From Chimonanthus salicifolius (Eukaryota > Streptophyta > Magnoliopsida > Laurales > Calycanthaceae): a stretch of 64,000 bases of DNA. Every line of letters starts with the position of its first letter. Position 1 is the first letter of the stretch. Under the pieces are notes generated by a model. It saw only the letters and a program-made list of their open reading frames with translations, had not been told where the DNA came from and made no database searches. Location: NCBI GenBank assembly GCA_013350335.1, contig CM023540.1:19473828-19537827 (forward strand), given 5' to 3'. Both the position numbers and the translations under genes were made by a program. Positions 25,101-32,200 of this stretch are shown here, piece after piece.

Positions 25101-25622
25101 GGTGACAGAAAAGTCACCCTCAAGGATGATGTAACCTTCATTGAGGGAAAAATTAATAACATTTTTTCTTCAATGGTGACATGTCCCGAACATAATAATA
25201 TCATTATCATCGGTCGTCAGCTGTCAATCAAAATAAATTGCCAAAATAAAATACAAATTCTACTTGTAAGTTTGAAGTTTGATAGATCGGAGTGAAAACG
25301 TAAGACCCGGATGGATGGGACAGTGGCTAAAGAGATGAAATTCCAAGCAAAGCAGAAATGCAAAATCATCAAAAACAGATATAGAGAGAACAAACTAATA
25401 TAAGATAAATGATCTTATGTTGTCATCCCCATGAAAGTTTTCATGAATAGAAACCCCAGAACGCAGTCTTTAGAGAAAAAGGAGTAGAGAACCAAAACTG
25501 ACTTGGATGTAGATGAGGACAACAGCAACGGCCTGGATCTTGTCGTAATCCCGAAGCCACGATCTAATGGACGCCCATCTCGATGATGATGATGATGATA
25601 GACAAGATGAACAACAGAGCAT
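1058..25622 (-). CDS. AGTRAP-like multi-pass membrane protein, five exons
   Basis: Exons on the minus strand are 25503-25622, 22025-22218, 12878-13196, 1659-1761 and 1058-1167 (843 nt, 281 residues). All introns are GT-AG and the phases agree. The ATG at 25622 has an in-frame TAA 36 nt upstream. Residues about 28-72 and 78-138 are strongly hydrophobic, suggesting four membrane segments. The motif SSSQSLGRTY lies between them and FSVRL..SLLWIQMYRLG ends the last. The C-terminal tail is hydrophilic and serine-rich, with GGSIYDPAYYSSLFED and LKSCISKSFQVID. I recognise this as the plant family annotated as transmembrane or angiotensin II receptor-associated-like protein; its biochemical role is not known to me. 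Introns are about 3.3, 8.8, 11.1 and 0.5 kb, the two largest filled with transposons. The first four exons are secure. The last exon is tentative: without it the frame would stop at 1636. Confidence 0.75.
1659..1761 (-). CDS. AGTRAP-like gene, exon 4
   Basis: The acceptor is CCTGCAG at 1762 and the exon begins in phase 0. It reads ADRRSIRDDGESTSAAEAS followed by RLKSCISKSFQVIDV. The donor is either GTGAGT (after VID) or the overlapping GTACAA two residues later. If unspliced, the frame runs eight more residues to a TAG at 1636-1638. The SAAEAS..LKSCISKSFQ block is the conserved end of the family as I remember it. Confidence 0.7.
1762..3105. other. Intron 3 of the AGTRAP-like gene, 3' part
   Basis: No gene or recognisable element was found in this part of the 11.1 kb intron. 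It is moderately AT-rich. Around 2450-3060 there are loose repeats of the words 'gtccac', 'ttgaactccaaac' and 'cactagt', which grade into the GATG-type minisatellite that follows. Confidence 0.5.
3106..3390. repeat. GATG-rich minisatellite
   Basis: About 285 bp of imperfect repeats of a 16-20 bp unit of the form GATGGACTCATGGATG, with variants such as GATGGATTCATGGATGAATG. The short ORF at 3351-3581 begins inside this array and is not considered a gene. Confidence 0.85.
3420..3637 (+). mobile_element. Two stacked LINE 3' tails
   Basis: A pyrimidine-rich stretch ending AATAAAGTTACCATTCAAAAAAA and, about 20 bp later, GCTGCTCAAAAAAA resemble the 3' end of the LINE at 9177 (TTACCGCTCAAAAAAA). 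They look like the ends of two 5'-truncated LINE copies that landed next to each other before the larger LINE inserted alongside. Confidence 0.45.
3654..4262 (+). pseudogene. LINE endonuclease C-terminal part
   Basis: The reading frame from 3680 gives MSRLDRFLTSSDW and then SPISDHCPILLDT, the SRLDRFL and SDHCPI motifs of the apurinic-like endonuclease at the start of plant LINE ORF2. The active-site N-terminus is missing because of 5' truncation. The connector that follows (WLKDGDKNTKFFHTCANARR, 4159-4220) is also typical of plant LINEs. A frameshift near 4000 moves the frame from one track to another. Confidence 0.85.
4284..4343 (+). mobile_element. 28-bp A-tailed micro-insertion with 16-bp target duplication
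   Basis: GAGGCAATAAGGAGAC at 4284-4299 and GAGGCAGTAAGGAGAC at 4328-4343 flank CTAGACACCTTGGTCATT followed by ten A residues. This is the signature of a target-primed reverse transcription event that stopped after only a few bases. It breaks the LINE connector between endonuclease and reverse transcriptase. Confidence 0.75.
4825..5119 (-). mobile_element. Solo LTR, Copia-like
   Basis: The 295-bp element starts TGTAGAATATAATA and ends CCCACAACA on the plus strand, giving TG...CA ends. It is flanked by the 5-bp duplication CAAGC (4820-4824 and 5120-5124). Read on the minus strand it begins TGTTGTGGGACCCACT, very like the LTR start at 41761. It interrupts the LINE between the endonuclease connector and the reverse transcriptase. 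Confidence 0.85.
5266..6366 (+). pseudogene. LINE reverse transcriptase, inactivated
   Basis: Non-LTR reverse transcriptase motifs occur in order. FSLEEIRVALDSLEGDKALGLDGFN (5320-5400) is the fingers region. ESQGAFVDDRQILDGVL lies at 5637-5688. Motif A, DMEKAYDFIDW, is at about 5750-5785 in a shifted frame. Motif B, RGLRQGDPLSP, is at about 5922-5955. LQFEDDTLFF at 6062-6090 corresponds to the catalytic F.DD box, but with Glu replacing the usual Ala. At least three frameshifts or stops separate these pieces, so the copy cannot make an enzyme. Confidence 0.9.
6367..7560 (+). pseudogene. LINE C-terminal zinc-binding (zf-RVT-like) region
   Basis: Broken frames give SKKRSGYRLEIKPSCISGVG-type text around 6540-6620. 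Then come VVGRGDKTYFWKDLWMRDRPL (6795-6860) and DELVWTGDSSGTYSVKTM (7050-7105), the usual wording between plant LINE reverse transcriptase and RNase H. Around 7300-7330 the text 'DHLFVRCPVAWNLW' preserves part of the His-Cys motif. Several stops are present. Confidence 0.8.
7646..8950 (+). pseudogene. LINE RNase H domain split by a solo LTR
   Basis: NWYPPQQGVLKFNMDRPSKG opens an RNase H fold of the RVT_3 type (7680-7740). Usual copies have N-D-G where this one has N-M-D. The frame reaches ...AKGLK at 7954 and resumes after the LTR as RPPWRLITKVREIK at about 8818-8860, ending NGVVDFFAKNGVDN near 8950. Removing the LTR and one 5-bp duplication restores the frame exactly across the junction. Confidence 0.85.
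7956..8813 (-). mobile_element. Solo LTR, 858 bp
   Basis: The element is flanked by GAAGC at 7951-7955 and 8814-8818. Its plus-strand ends are TAATGTAG and CTACATCA, an imperfect TG...CA inverted terminus. On the minus strand it has a TATA-like TATAAATAG (about 8567-8575) and a polyadenylation-like AAATAAAT (about 8519-8527). These are promoter-proximal LTR features and set the orientation. Internal ORFs at 8060-8625 are taken as LTR sequence, not genes. A short piece resembles the 40300 region (CTTGGGCTTAATCC). Confidence 0.85.
9440..9960 (+). mobile_element. Probable LTR fragment
   Basis: The stretch contains TATTTAAAGGGTGTAATC (9787-9804) followed by AATAAAAGTTC (9841-9851), spaced like the promoter and poly(A) signal of a Ty3-like LTR, then a GC-richer tail. 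No clear LTR boundaries, target duplications or internal domains could be placed, so this is only a resemblance. Confidence 0.4.
10565..11070 (+). pseudogene. LINE zf-RVT fragment
   Basis: The frame 10565-11065 contains WSSKAPPHIAFFG, then EDVDHFFIHCPFSSS, then FTTFWSLWWEHNNRVFHNKS. These are the C-terminal zinc-binding region and the 'WW.RNNR.F' ending of plant LINE polyproteins. It abuts, tail to tail, a minus-strand LINE ORF1 remnant at 11085. Confidence 0.8.
11085..12332 (-). pseudogene. LINE ORF1 remnant with RRM and DUF4283-like parts
   Basis: Starting at 12332 the minus strand reads MAGKRGWGGAPITLFVANL, with an RNP2-like ITLFVANL and an RNP1-like RVFGFVQM about 40 residues on: an RNA-recognition motif. 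After frameshifts near 11900 and 11565 it continues with a region ending VFPIQGWSMNLILAFDNMLG, which resembles the DUF4283 part of plant LINE ORF1 proteins. It ends HDLEILEMERS and a stop at 11085. An alternative is a retrocopy of a cellular RRM gene, but the DUF4283-like part favours a LINE. Confidence 0.7.
12333..12877. other. Intron 3 of the AGTRAP-like gene, 5' part
   Basis: The stretch lies between the LINE ORF1 remnant and exon 3. No gene was seen. The C-rich part at 12299-12500 is the upstream leader of the LINE ORF1 remnant. The rest is AT-rich intron with short A-tracts. Confidence 0.5.
12878..13196 (-). CDS. AGTRAP-like gene, exon 3
   Basis: The acceptor is AACAG before GGACATTTC, completing the split Trp codon from exon 2. 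Residues 106-211 read DISSKNHEAFFIFSVRLT, then the FSVRLLSSLLWIQMYRLG membrane segment, then a soluble tail ending DAKDSESAYG. The donor is GTATTT in phase 0. The open frame continues upstream to 13402, but that part is hydrophobic intron read-through. Confidence 0.85.
13197..19350. other. Intron 2 of the AGTRAP-like gene, 3' portion
   Basis: No gene was found. At 14940-15770 the DNA is unusually GC- and CA-rich, with loosely repeated phrases (GATCCACTT, GGGACTTGAT, CCAACC). A possible small LINE scrap (SKAPPQAICF, about 18040-18070) is present. The remaining sequence is AT-rich with A-tracts; the short ORFs show no coding character. Confidence 0.5.
19351..20679. repeat. Tandem duplication with 642-bp period
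   Basis: Unit 1 starts CTAGATGTCC at 19351 and unit 2 at 19993. Both run in parallel to AAGAGCATAGARRATGAATAG (about 19980 and 20669). The second unit has about 40 bp more, around 20272-20312. The copies otherwise differ by scattered substitutions. The minus strand of unit 2 stays open for 73 codons (20122-20343), with the text LMALTHDMLLEVMLIPIANK. Unit 1 has the same text with changes. Its origin is not recognised. Confidence 0.85.
20780..20965 (+). mobile_element. SINE-like piece followed by RTE-like 3' tail
   Basis: GCAGGTTCAGGACC at 20829-20842 resembles a tRNA B box, with GATTGGTAACTAC upstream as a weak A box. About 85 bp on, the phrase AACCTCAGATTGATAGGATAAATGG ends in (GATG)n. This tail phrase recurs at 21381, 58975 and 63495. 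In plants such short-repeat tails are typical of RTE-type LINEs and their partner SINEs. Confidence 0.4.
21381..21440 (+). repeat. Second copy of the RTE-like tail phrase
   Basis: CAACTACAGATAGATAGGAT followed by AATGGCTTCAATGGTGATGATGACG matches the tail at 20925 in order and orientation and also ends in GATG repeats. Confidence 0.4.
21966..21992. repeat. (GA)n microsatellite
   Basis: An uninterrupted run of GA dinucleotides lies about 30 bp inside intron 2 from exon 2 of the AGTRAP-like gene. On the transcribed strand it is a (CT)n tract close to the 5' splice site. Confidence 0.9.
22025..22218 (-). CDS. AGTRAP-like gene, exon 2
   Basis: The acceptor is CTGGGCAG and the donor is TG before GTGCAC (phase 2). 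It encodes residues 41-104 plus part of Trp105, IGCALVGSLGAQYNGVLLIN onward through SSSQSLGRTYVVLLG to FLDVAWFILFSHAIW. This is the most conserved and hydrophobic part of the protein, two or three membrane segments. Confidence 0.85.
22402..23293. mobile_element. Non-autonomous hAT-like element, 892 bp
   Basis: An 8-bp direct repeat GTATAAAC at 22394-22401 and 23294-23301 flanks weak terminal inverted repeats (CTTAGATGTCAATTCT against CATAGTTGTTAGATTT, 11 of 16 matching). GC-rich subterminal blocks lie near both ends (about 22405-22555 and 23205-23280), with an AT-rich centre lacking ORFs. Eight-base duplications point to hAT. It sits in intron 1 of the AGTRAP-like gene. Confidence 0.6.
22634..22806. 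repeat. Foldback (hairpin) element nested in the hAT-like element
   Basis: AGTCACTTGATCTTAGTGG and further bases at 22676-22703 are the inverse of 22733-22760 (26 of 28 paired). The similarity continues outward to ACTACAACT near 22638 and AGTTGTAGT near 22793. This suggests a roughly 170-bp foldback MITE inserted in the larger element. Confidence 0.65.
23302..25502. other. Intron 1 of the AGTRAP-like gene
   Basis: No gene was seen. The open minus-strand frame at 24220-24606 is hydrophobic but has no family resemblance, and it lies between well-supported exons 1 and 2. A G-rich tract (24873-24921) with several runs of three or more G could form a quadruplex on the plus strand. Confidence 0.5.
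24873..24921 (+). repeat. G-rich, quadruplex-prone tract
   Basis: About 50 bp with G7, G7, G4 and G6 runs separated by T or C lies in intron 1 of the minus-strand AGTRAP-like gene, so the transcript carries the C-rich complement. Confidence 0.75.
25503..25622 (-). CDS. AGTRAP-like gene, exon 1 with start codon
   Basis: The ATG at 25622-25620 opens MLCCSSCLSSSSSSRWASIR, then SWLRDYDKIQAVAVVLIYIQ, ending at donor GTCAGT in phase 0. A (GAT)6 microsatellite encodes the Ser run at residues 9-14. An in-frame TAA 36 nt upstream fixes this as the first ATG. The Cys/Ser-rich N-terminus is probably lineage-specific; the RDYDKIQAVAVVLIYIQ part is the family's beginning. Confidence 0.75.
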
Positions 25623-26000
25623 CCTAATTTCCCACCTTTTCTCTTTTTTCTTTCTTTATATATACGATTCCGTGGATTTCAAATTACACGATGCATAGAA
25701 AATAGGTTTCTCTCGCTACTGGGGACATGGGAAATGGGGAAAAAGAATGATGATAACCATTATTATTAGAAGAAGAAGAAGATAAAATTGCTTCTATTCT
25801 TTCGCTCGCTCGTTTGTTGTCTCTCTCCTCTCTCGAAAAGCCTTCTCAGCTCATTTGAGAAGAGAAGAGTAACGAAAACAAGGAACACCCATTCCCTACT
25901 TTCTTTCGTCTCCCAGAACAGTTATCTTACGATAACAAAAAAAATTGCTATTATTTTAGGTAGTACAGATCTAAACTCGTTCCAGTGGCGCACTTAATTT

Positions 26001-26640
26001 ACAGTGAAACTCCTATAAAATAATACTCTCCCCCCCAAAACAAATTATTATCTTAACAGAATTATTAATTTATCCATAAATGAATGATTTATTAATTTAG
26101 AGAGAGTATTATATTTTTACTAGTTATAAATGTATAGTTTATAAATAAAAAAAATGTGGTCAAAAAGGTTTTTCAAAGAGCAGTAACTTTAAATACCTAC
26201 TCGTTACAACATGAAAAAAAATATATTAGAGACAATGTATTTATTGTAAAAAATTAAAAATTAAGAATGAGGTTAAGTTCAGCTTACGTATAAAGAAAAG
26301 GTAAATAACTTTAGATGCATATTTTGAAAAAAATTTGAATTGAAAAAATAGAAGTCATCAAGTAAAACGTTATTCAACACTGTATTATGGATTTTTGTTT
26401 GTTATTTTTTATATATTTCATCAATTATTAATTTATATTTCATTGGTTCCTTGAGGATTTCTACAAAACTATTATCTTATACATTTAACAAGGTTATTAA
26501 TTTAATATATTAGCCAGAGTGGCCCGAGTTGGGACTAGAATATTTTATTATTTAAGTGAGGTTATTAATTTATAGAACATTTATTTATCCAAATTTTACT
26601 TAATGGTGGACTATAGCAGGCAGAGATGGACCCAAGTCAA
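26001..26640. mobile_element. Probable hAT-type MITE
   Basis: CAGTGAAACTCCTATAAAAT at 26002 is very like the terminus of the common plant hAT MITEs beginning CAGTGRAACCTCTATAAA. The interior repeats TTATTAATTTAT in both halves and contains CCCGAGTTGGGAC at about 26525, another hallmark as I remember it. The right end is degenerate and no 8-bp duplication could be fixed, so the right boundary is approximate. Confidence 0.5.
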
Positions 26641-28860
26641 TTCGAATAGGGTTTGAACTCTAATTATGTAGACCCACAATTCAAGCAGCTCATGCAAGTT
26701 AAAAATATTTACAAGAGTGGGTATTGAAAAGTAAGTATTTTTATTAATTTATAATATTGAGTTGAAATTGGTTATTTATCTATTATACATAAAATCTTAA
26801 CGTGATTTATCACATGACCTTATAATTTTTCTCATTATTTGGTATCACTGAAAACAACAAAATTAATTCTAAAATTAGGATAATGGAATTAACTGAGACA
26901 TGGTATACATTGAAAATGAAGAATAAAAAGAAAAGTTAGGATTTAATGGTGCATAAAGGTTAAAATTAATTAATTGTAAAATTACAATTAATATAATTTA
27001 TATAGGATATTACAAGTCTGATAAGAAATCTGTTTTGATGCCCCTACTCATTTATAGTTGAATGAGTGGGACTTAAAACTCACCGTTGAAACTGGAAAAA
27101 AAAAATCTTGATGCCTGTACTATCTGACTGAACAAATGAGAATAATGAGACTCAAGTTAGGATCTTTTCCGACAACACAATAAAAGATAGAAAGGAGATG
27201 AAGAAAATATTTTTTTTAACGTGGTAAAACCCTTTGAATTAGAAAAACATCCACATGCCAATAAGGTAAAAGCCATCTGCTATCATTTTAGGGAGAGATT
27301 TACAAACACATAGATTTGGCATCCTATTGAAGATATCTCAGTTGTTGGGTATGAAAAATCCATTGAGAGAAAACAAGATGAACTCCAGAAGCATCGTGTC
27401 CATGTCTACATCAGAACTTCTCCTTTTGTTTCATGCCGACACCGTTCGATCATTTGCAGCCAGTGGAGAGGACTTGTATGTTGCACAGGAGAAGGCAATG
27501 AAGAGGGGTGATGTCTCGAATGGACACTCCCGCTCATTAGGATATCGTTCTGGACCTTTATCCCTTTCTTCTCCTCTCTCTATCTTTATGTGGAAGTGTG
27601 GAATCTCAAAGAATTCCAAGCAGTATGTCTTGTACGAGAGTGAGAGAGCATCCTCTGTGTCATAAGATATCTTAAAATCTCATGGGCTCTAAGTATCCCT
27701 CTTTTATTTTCTAATTTTTAGAGTCTTAGGGGGCAGCCTCTTTTCGTCATTTAGTCTACCCAATAGTCTACGGATTAATAGATTGATTGGCATTCACTCT
27801 ACCAATACTTATTGGTAGACTGAATCATTCAAGAATTCATAGTCCTCAGTCGACTAATAGCTTTTTACACCTCTATACTCTATACACAAGCTTATTCTAT
27901 TTCATTTAGTTTCAACTATTCCTTTGACAAGCCTGGGCGTTTATCCCACAAGTCTACAACCCATTAAAGTCAAAATCACCATCCCACTCCTTGATTTTTA
28001 GAATTTTATCCTTGAAAGTTTTTATTATTCTCTTTTAAAATTCCACCAAAATAGGCTTCACCATTCTTTTTATTATTTTTCTCTTAAAATAAATGATCTA
28101 TACTAAAAGTCAATTTCGAGTTGTATGAATTTCTCCAGTAATAATATAATGTCTAGGGTTACATAATGTAAACTGATTTTAATCATGATAATCATATCAG
28201 TTTAACTTTGAACTTCTAGATTTTTACTTTTGAAACGTTATCGACCACTATGTCTAATTCATTTTTAGAATCACATTTCCTATGTAAAATAAATTAAACT
28301 CGCCTCCTAATCAACCTATATATTTTTTTCATAATATTTATTAATTCAACACTCTGATATTCTAAACATATCTTTGAATATGTTATTCATGTCCCTAATT
28401 GCATTTGCTAATTTAATTGTTTTAGAAAGCATTGCAAAGTAACTTATGATTACAACTTTATATATGGAAAAAGTAAAGAAAAATAAAAGATAAAACTCTA
28501 TGAAAAGAATAATGGGTCCAATGAGTTAAGTATGAACCTAACATAGAACGACGATTTTTAAGCAAAAATCCAAGCTCAACTCTAACTTAAATAAATAGAC
28601 TTACATAAAGATATTTTGTTGGTTTAAAACTCCGTTTAGTTTGTATTTAACTTTCTTTAAATTTAAAAAATAAATGACCCATTTATTTAAGTTGAGATCA
28701 GACATATGAATTTTTTATATATTTTTAAAATGAAAAAAAAAAAGAATGAAGATTTGAATCTGAGTCATTTATACAAAAATAAATATCTTTACAATTAGAT
28801 TTAAATAAATTTGAAGATTTTTTTTTTGTGTTCATTTATACATAGCATCATACGCACGAC

Positions 28861-28902
<42 letters not shown>
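28861..28902. repeat. (AT)n plus T-tract
   Basis: About 14 AT repeats are followed by a T run, 110-150 bp upstream of the RHIP1 start codon. The tract could be variable in length and, because of its position, could affect the promoter. Confidence 0.9.
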
Positions 28903-28903
<1 letters not shown>

Positions 28904-29010
28904 AAGCGGTATTTCCGTAAAAAAGTCGCTGTGAAAGAAATGATTTGGACACGTAAATTTAGAGGTGAAATGGACCTGCGAAGCTAGAGACGGAGAACGC
29001 AAGTGAAGAA

Positions 29011-29208
29011 ATGGCAGAGGCAGACGTGTCTACTCCTGCTGCTTCTCCCGCGCCCCTTGAAACTTCCTCCTCTTCTCAAGAAGGCAAGCCATGGCACTCG
29101 TACACGGCCGAAGATTTGAAGCAAACCGTATTCGAGTCCACAGATTCCGCTATCCGCTCTGCTCGTTCTCTTCAAGAGAACTCTTCCATGCATTTTCGTA
29201 CTTTGCAG
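29011..29208 (+). CDS. RHIP1: RHIP1 exon 1
   Basis: It runs from ATG to TTTGCAG before GTCTTT, 66 codons, phase 0 out. It encodes the soluble N-terminus ending SMHFRTLQ. The ATG follows AAGTGAAGAA and is the first in the frame giving family-like text. Confidence 0.85.
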
Positions 29209-32200
29209 GTCTTTTTCATTTTCTTTTCTCATTCATTCACTTTTCTTCTATTTCTTCTGATTTATTTTCTCGTTCTTCGTTTTCTTACTAATTTTATGGC
29301 TTCTTGGTTTGTGAGCTTATACGACAAATTGCATTTTTCGATCTGGATATCCTGTTGATTTTCGTTGCTTCTTTCTTTCTTAGGTCACCAGTATTGTTTG
29401 GAAGGAATTTATCTTGTCTTCTTTTTTTCCCCCTCCTTTAAGTTTCGCTGTTTATTAGGTTATTGATGTGGATCTGGCAGAAAGTTATCCTTTTTTCCTC
29501 CTCTCCCTTCTTGGGTGTACTATAATATATTGGGGGGTGGGGGGTGGGGGGTGCGTGTTTGTTAAAGACCTCACCAATACTTAAGTTAAATTTTGATGGC
29601 AGTTGTGTGCAGGAGTGTGGGATGGCCGGGTTTGGTGGCGAGATTCGAGCTTCCTTTGCTTGCCCGCCCTCTAATTTTTTAGTTATTGATGCAGAACTGG
29701 ATGCCCTTTGGAGAGGGGTTCTTGAAATGGAGGAGTTGGGTGCATTTTGGAATGTGACTCTAAAGTTATTCTCGGTTGGATGGAGCAATGTTTTAAAACC
29801 CGACCCGTGCAACGACCCATTTTGGAGGAAGGGTGGGTTGAATAAGGTTCAACCGGATTGACCCATAGTCAAACCCGTGCTATTATATAATACTATAAAT
29901 AATATTAAATTATTAACTAAGGTTATATTTCATAAAAATATTTTTTTCTTTTCACAAACCAATTGTAAATATTAAAAATTAATAATCCAAAATTCATATT
30001 TTCAAAAGAACCAAAATCTTCATTTTCATTTTCTTCATTTAAAGAAATCAAGGGTTTTTAAGGGTCAGTCATGGGTTTATTAGAAAATCGGATTGACCCG
30101 CGGGTCGTAGAGGGTTTTTAAGGCTTTTTAATCTAGAAGGGTCTTAAAATGACCCGACCCGTGTTTTAGGTGGGTCACAGTTGACCCGCGGGTCTCGTCG
30201 GGTTTGATAACATTGGGATGGAGGGTTCAAGTTGCCATTGGAGTGTTTTGGATAAAGTGGACATGATTCGGCACTCTATCTCATCTAATGGTTCCTCGGT
30301 GTCGTGGATTCCTAGAGCGTCTAACTTTGAAGCGGATAATATGGCTAATTGGCTAGACATGGGCTTATTTATAATTCTGAGATTGTAAATAGATTTGCAT
30401 AATCTTTTTTGTTCGGGGGGTTGTAGGCTTCGATTGACCCGATCTTTTTGATATTTTCTTTGTATTTTCTTTCTCTTCTGAATAAAATTGTTATCTTTAA
30501 AAAAAAAAAGGGCCTGACCGATACACCAAAAGTTTCAGAGCTTATGCAATGCATGAAATCAAACCCTTTATCCAACCTCATGTGCCCAACTGATGAGGGC
30601 ATCAGGCCCATTGATTCACATTCGGTAGATTCTTCTATGGACCTGGATCGTGTGGAAGAGATTGCATTGGCTTTCATGGACCATTTCGATCGAGACAATC
30701 ACCATTGGACTCCGTCTAATAAATCAGTCAACTTTATTAGTCAACGCCCAACCAATGACCCAGTATGGCCTGAGTGACTCAGGTCAGCCTGTTAAGCCCA
30801 AGTCCAATCTTAAATAGGCCAGACTTAAACCAGCTGACTCCATAAAGCCCACAGGCACCCAAACCCCTTCTTTTTCTCTCCATGTAACAAGTGTGCGAAC
30901 CACATAGCCTGTTCCCAGTTTAGAATGCCGTGCGAAGTGATAGAGAGAGGAGGTGGCGCATATCCCAAGGGGGCAACAACAATTGGTGCAAATCCCAAGG
31001 TGGAAACCTGTATATGTGCACATTGCAAGATGATCTCTCCTGTTGGCGTAGGCAACTTCTTAGGATAAGATTTATCTGCTTCATTTAATTTCTGTTTTCT
31101 AGAATAAAATCTTGGCCATCCATTAGTCCATGGTGGCAAGATCGTGTGCTCCTATTTGTGGATATTTGTAGACAAGGATTGCTCCCAATTGAGGCAGGCA
31201 ATCCTTGCAATTTTTTCTCCTTTATTTTCTAGTTTTTAAGGAAATAATCACCAAGAATCCCTACTAGGTGTGGTCGACCATAGCAAGGGTATTCTTGTAT
31301 TTTGGTTGCTTTTTCACAATAAATACCCCATTGTATATTCAAATTTTACACAATCAATTTATTTCGAAATTTTTTCAAGAAACTCTGTGAAGTTTGAAAG
31401 TTTTGCGAGGCTTCTCAAGCCAAGGCCGGACTGTGGTCCAAAACCAAGTGAGTACCCGTTGTTTTTAATTCAATTATGTCTTAATGGTTTTTAGATTAAG
31501 AGTTTAATTTTCAATTGCATTTATCTCTTTTAATTTCGCTTCTGCATCCCAATCATCCAACTAAAAGAGACCTTAATCTAAATTCTACTAGGCATAGTCG
31601 AATTCCTGGGTTTCATTGCGAGATTTGTCCATCAACTCGTAATTTCAAGCGAAATCCTTTCATGTTTCATGATTGGTTGCACGACTCTATTGATGTAAAT
31701 GTCATTAGATCCATCATCCTGGCGCGCCTAGGTGGTTTTTTATAAAATCCAGTCCAGGCTTGCATCAGTCCCACACCTCAAGCTCACTCCAATGAATCTT
31801 AACACTCCTCCACATTGTTGACTCGTCACACAATAGGAGCACCACCATTCTTCCTTGTTGACCTACTATGATGGCCCATCTCTCCTTAGGTTGCCTTCAC
31901 AATATTCGCACACAGGACCTGTCTCTGCTCTGATACCAATCGTTAAGGATTTGAGAAATACGTCAAAAGCTCCAGAGCTTATGGAACGTATGAAATCAAA
32001 TTGTTTATTCAATCTCATGCACCCAACCCCATACCTCAAGCTGAGTCCCACAGGAATATGACAAGTCATCCTTGAATCTTAATGGGTGGAGGGGGTGTAT
32101 GTGGATTGCAATGGGTTGGGAAAGGTAACTGACAGAAAACCTGCAACATCAATGTAATGACATGGTTTGGGGTAAATAATTGTTTTTTTTTATGACTGAC

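Larger units (their letters stand above)
25623..29010. promoter_or_regulatory. Divergent intergenic region between AGTRAP-like and RHIP1 genes
   Basis: The two genes start back to back 3.4 kb apart. For the minus-strand gene a TATA-like TATATATAAAG lies at 25654-25664, about 35-40 bp before the ATG, implying a very short leader if used. No confident TATA box was found for RHIP1, whose ATG is preceded by an (AT)n tract at 28864-28891. The middle holds a hAT-like MITE and AT-rich DNA. A 112-codon frame at 27327-27665 has no recognised similarity. Confidence 0.5.

Noticed and set aside
27327..27665. 112-codon plus-strand ORF in the divergent promoter region
   Set aside because: No recognisable domain, a start codon in weak context and no splice partners. 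It cannot be told from chance.
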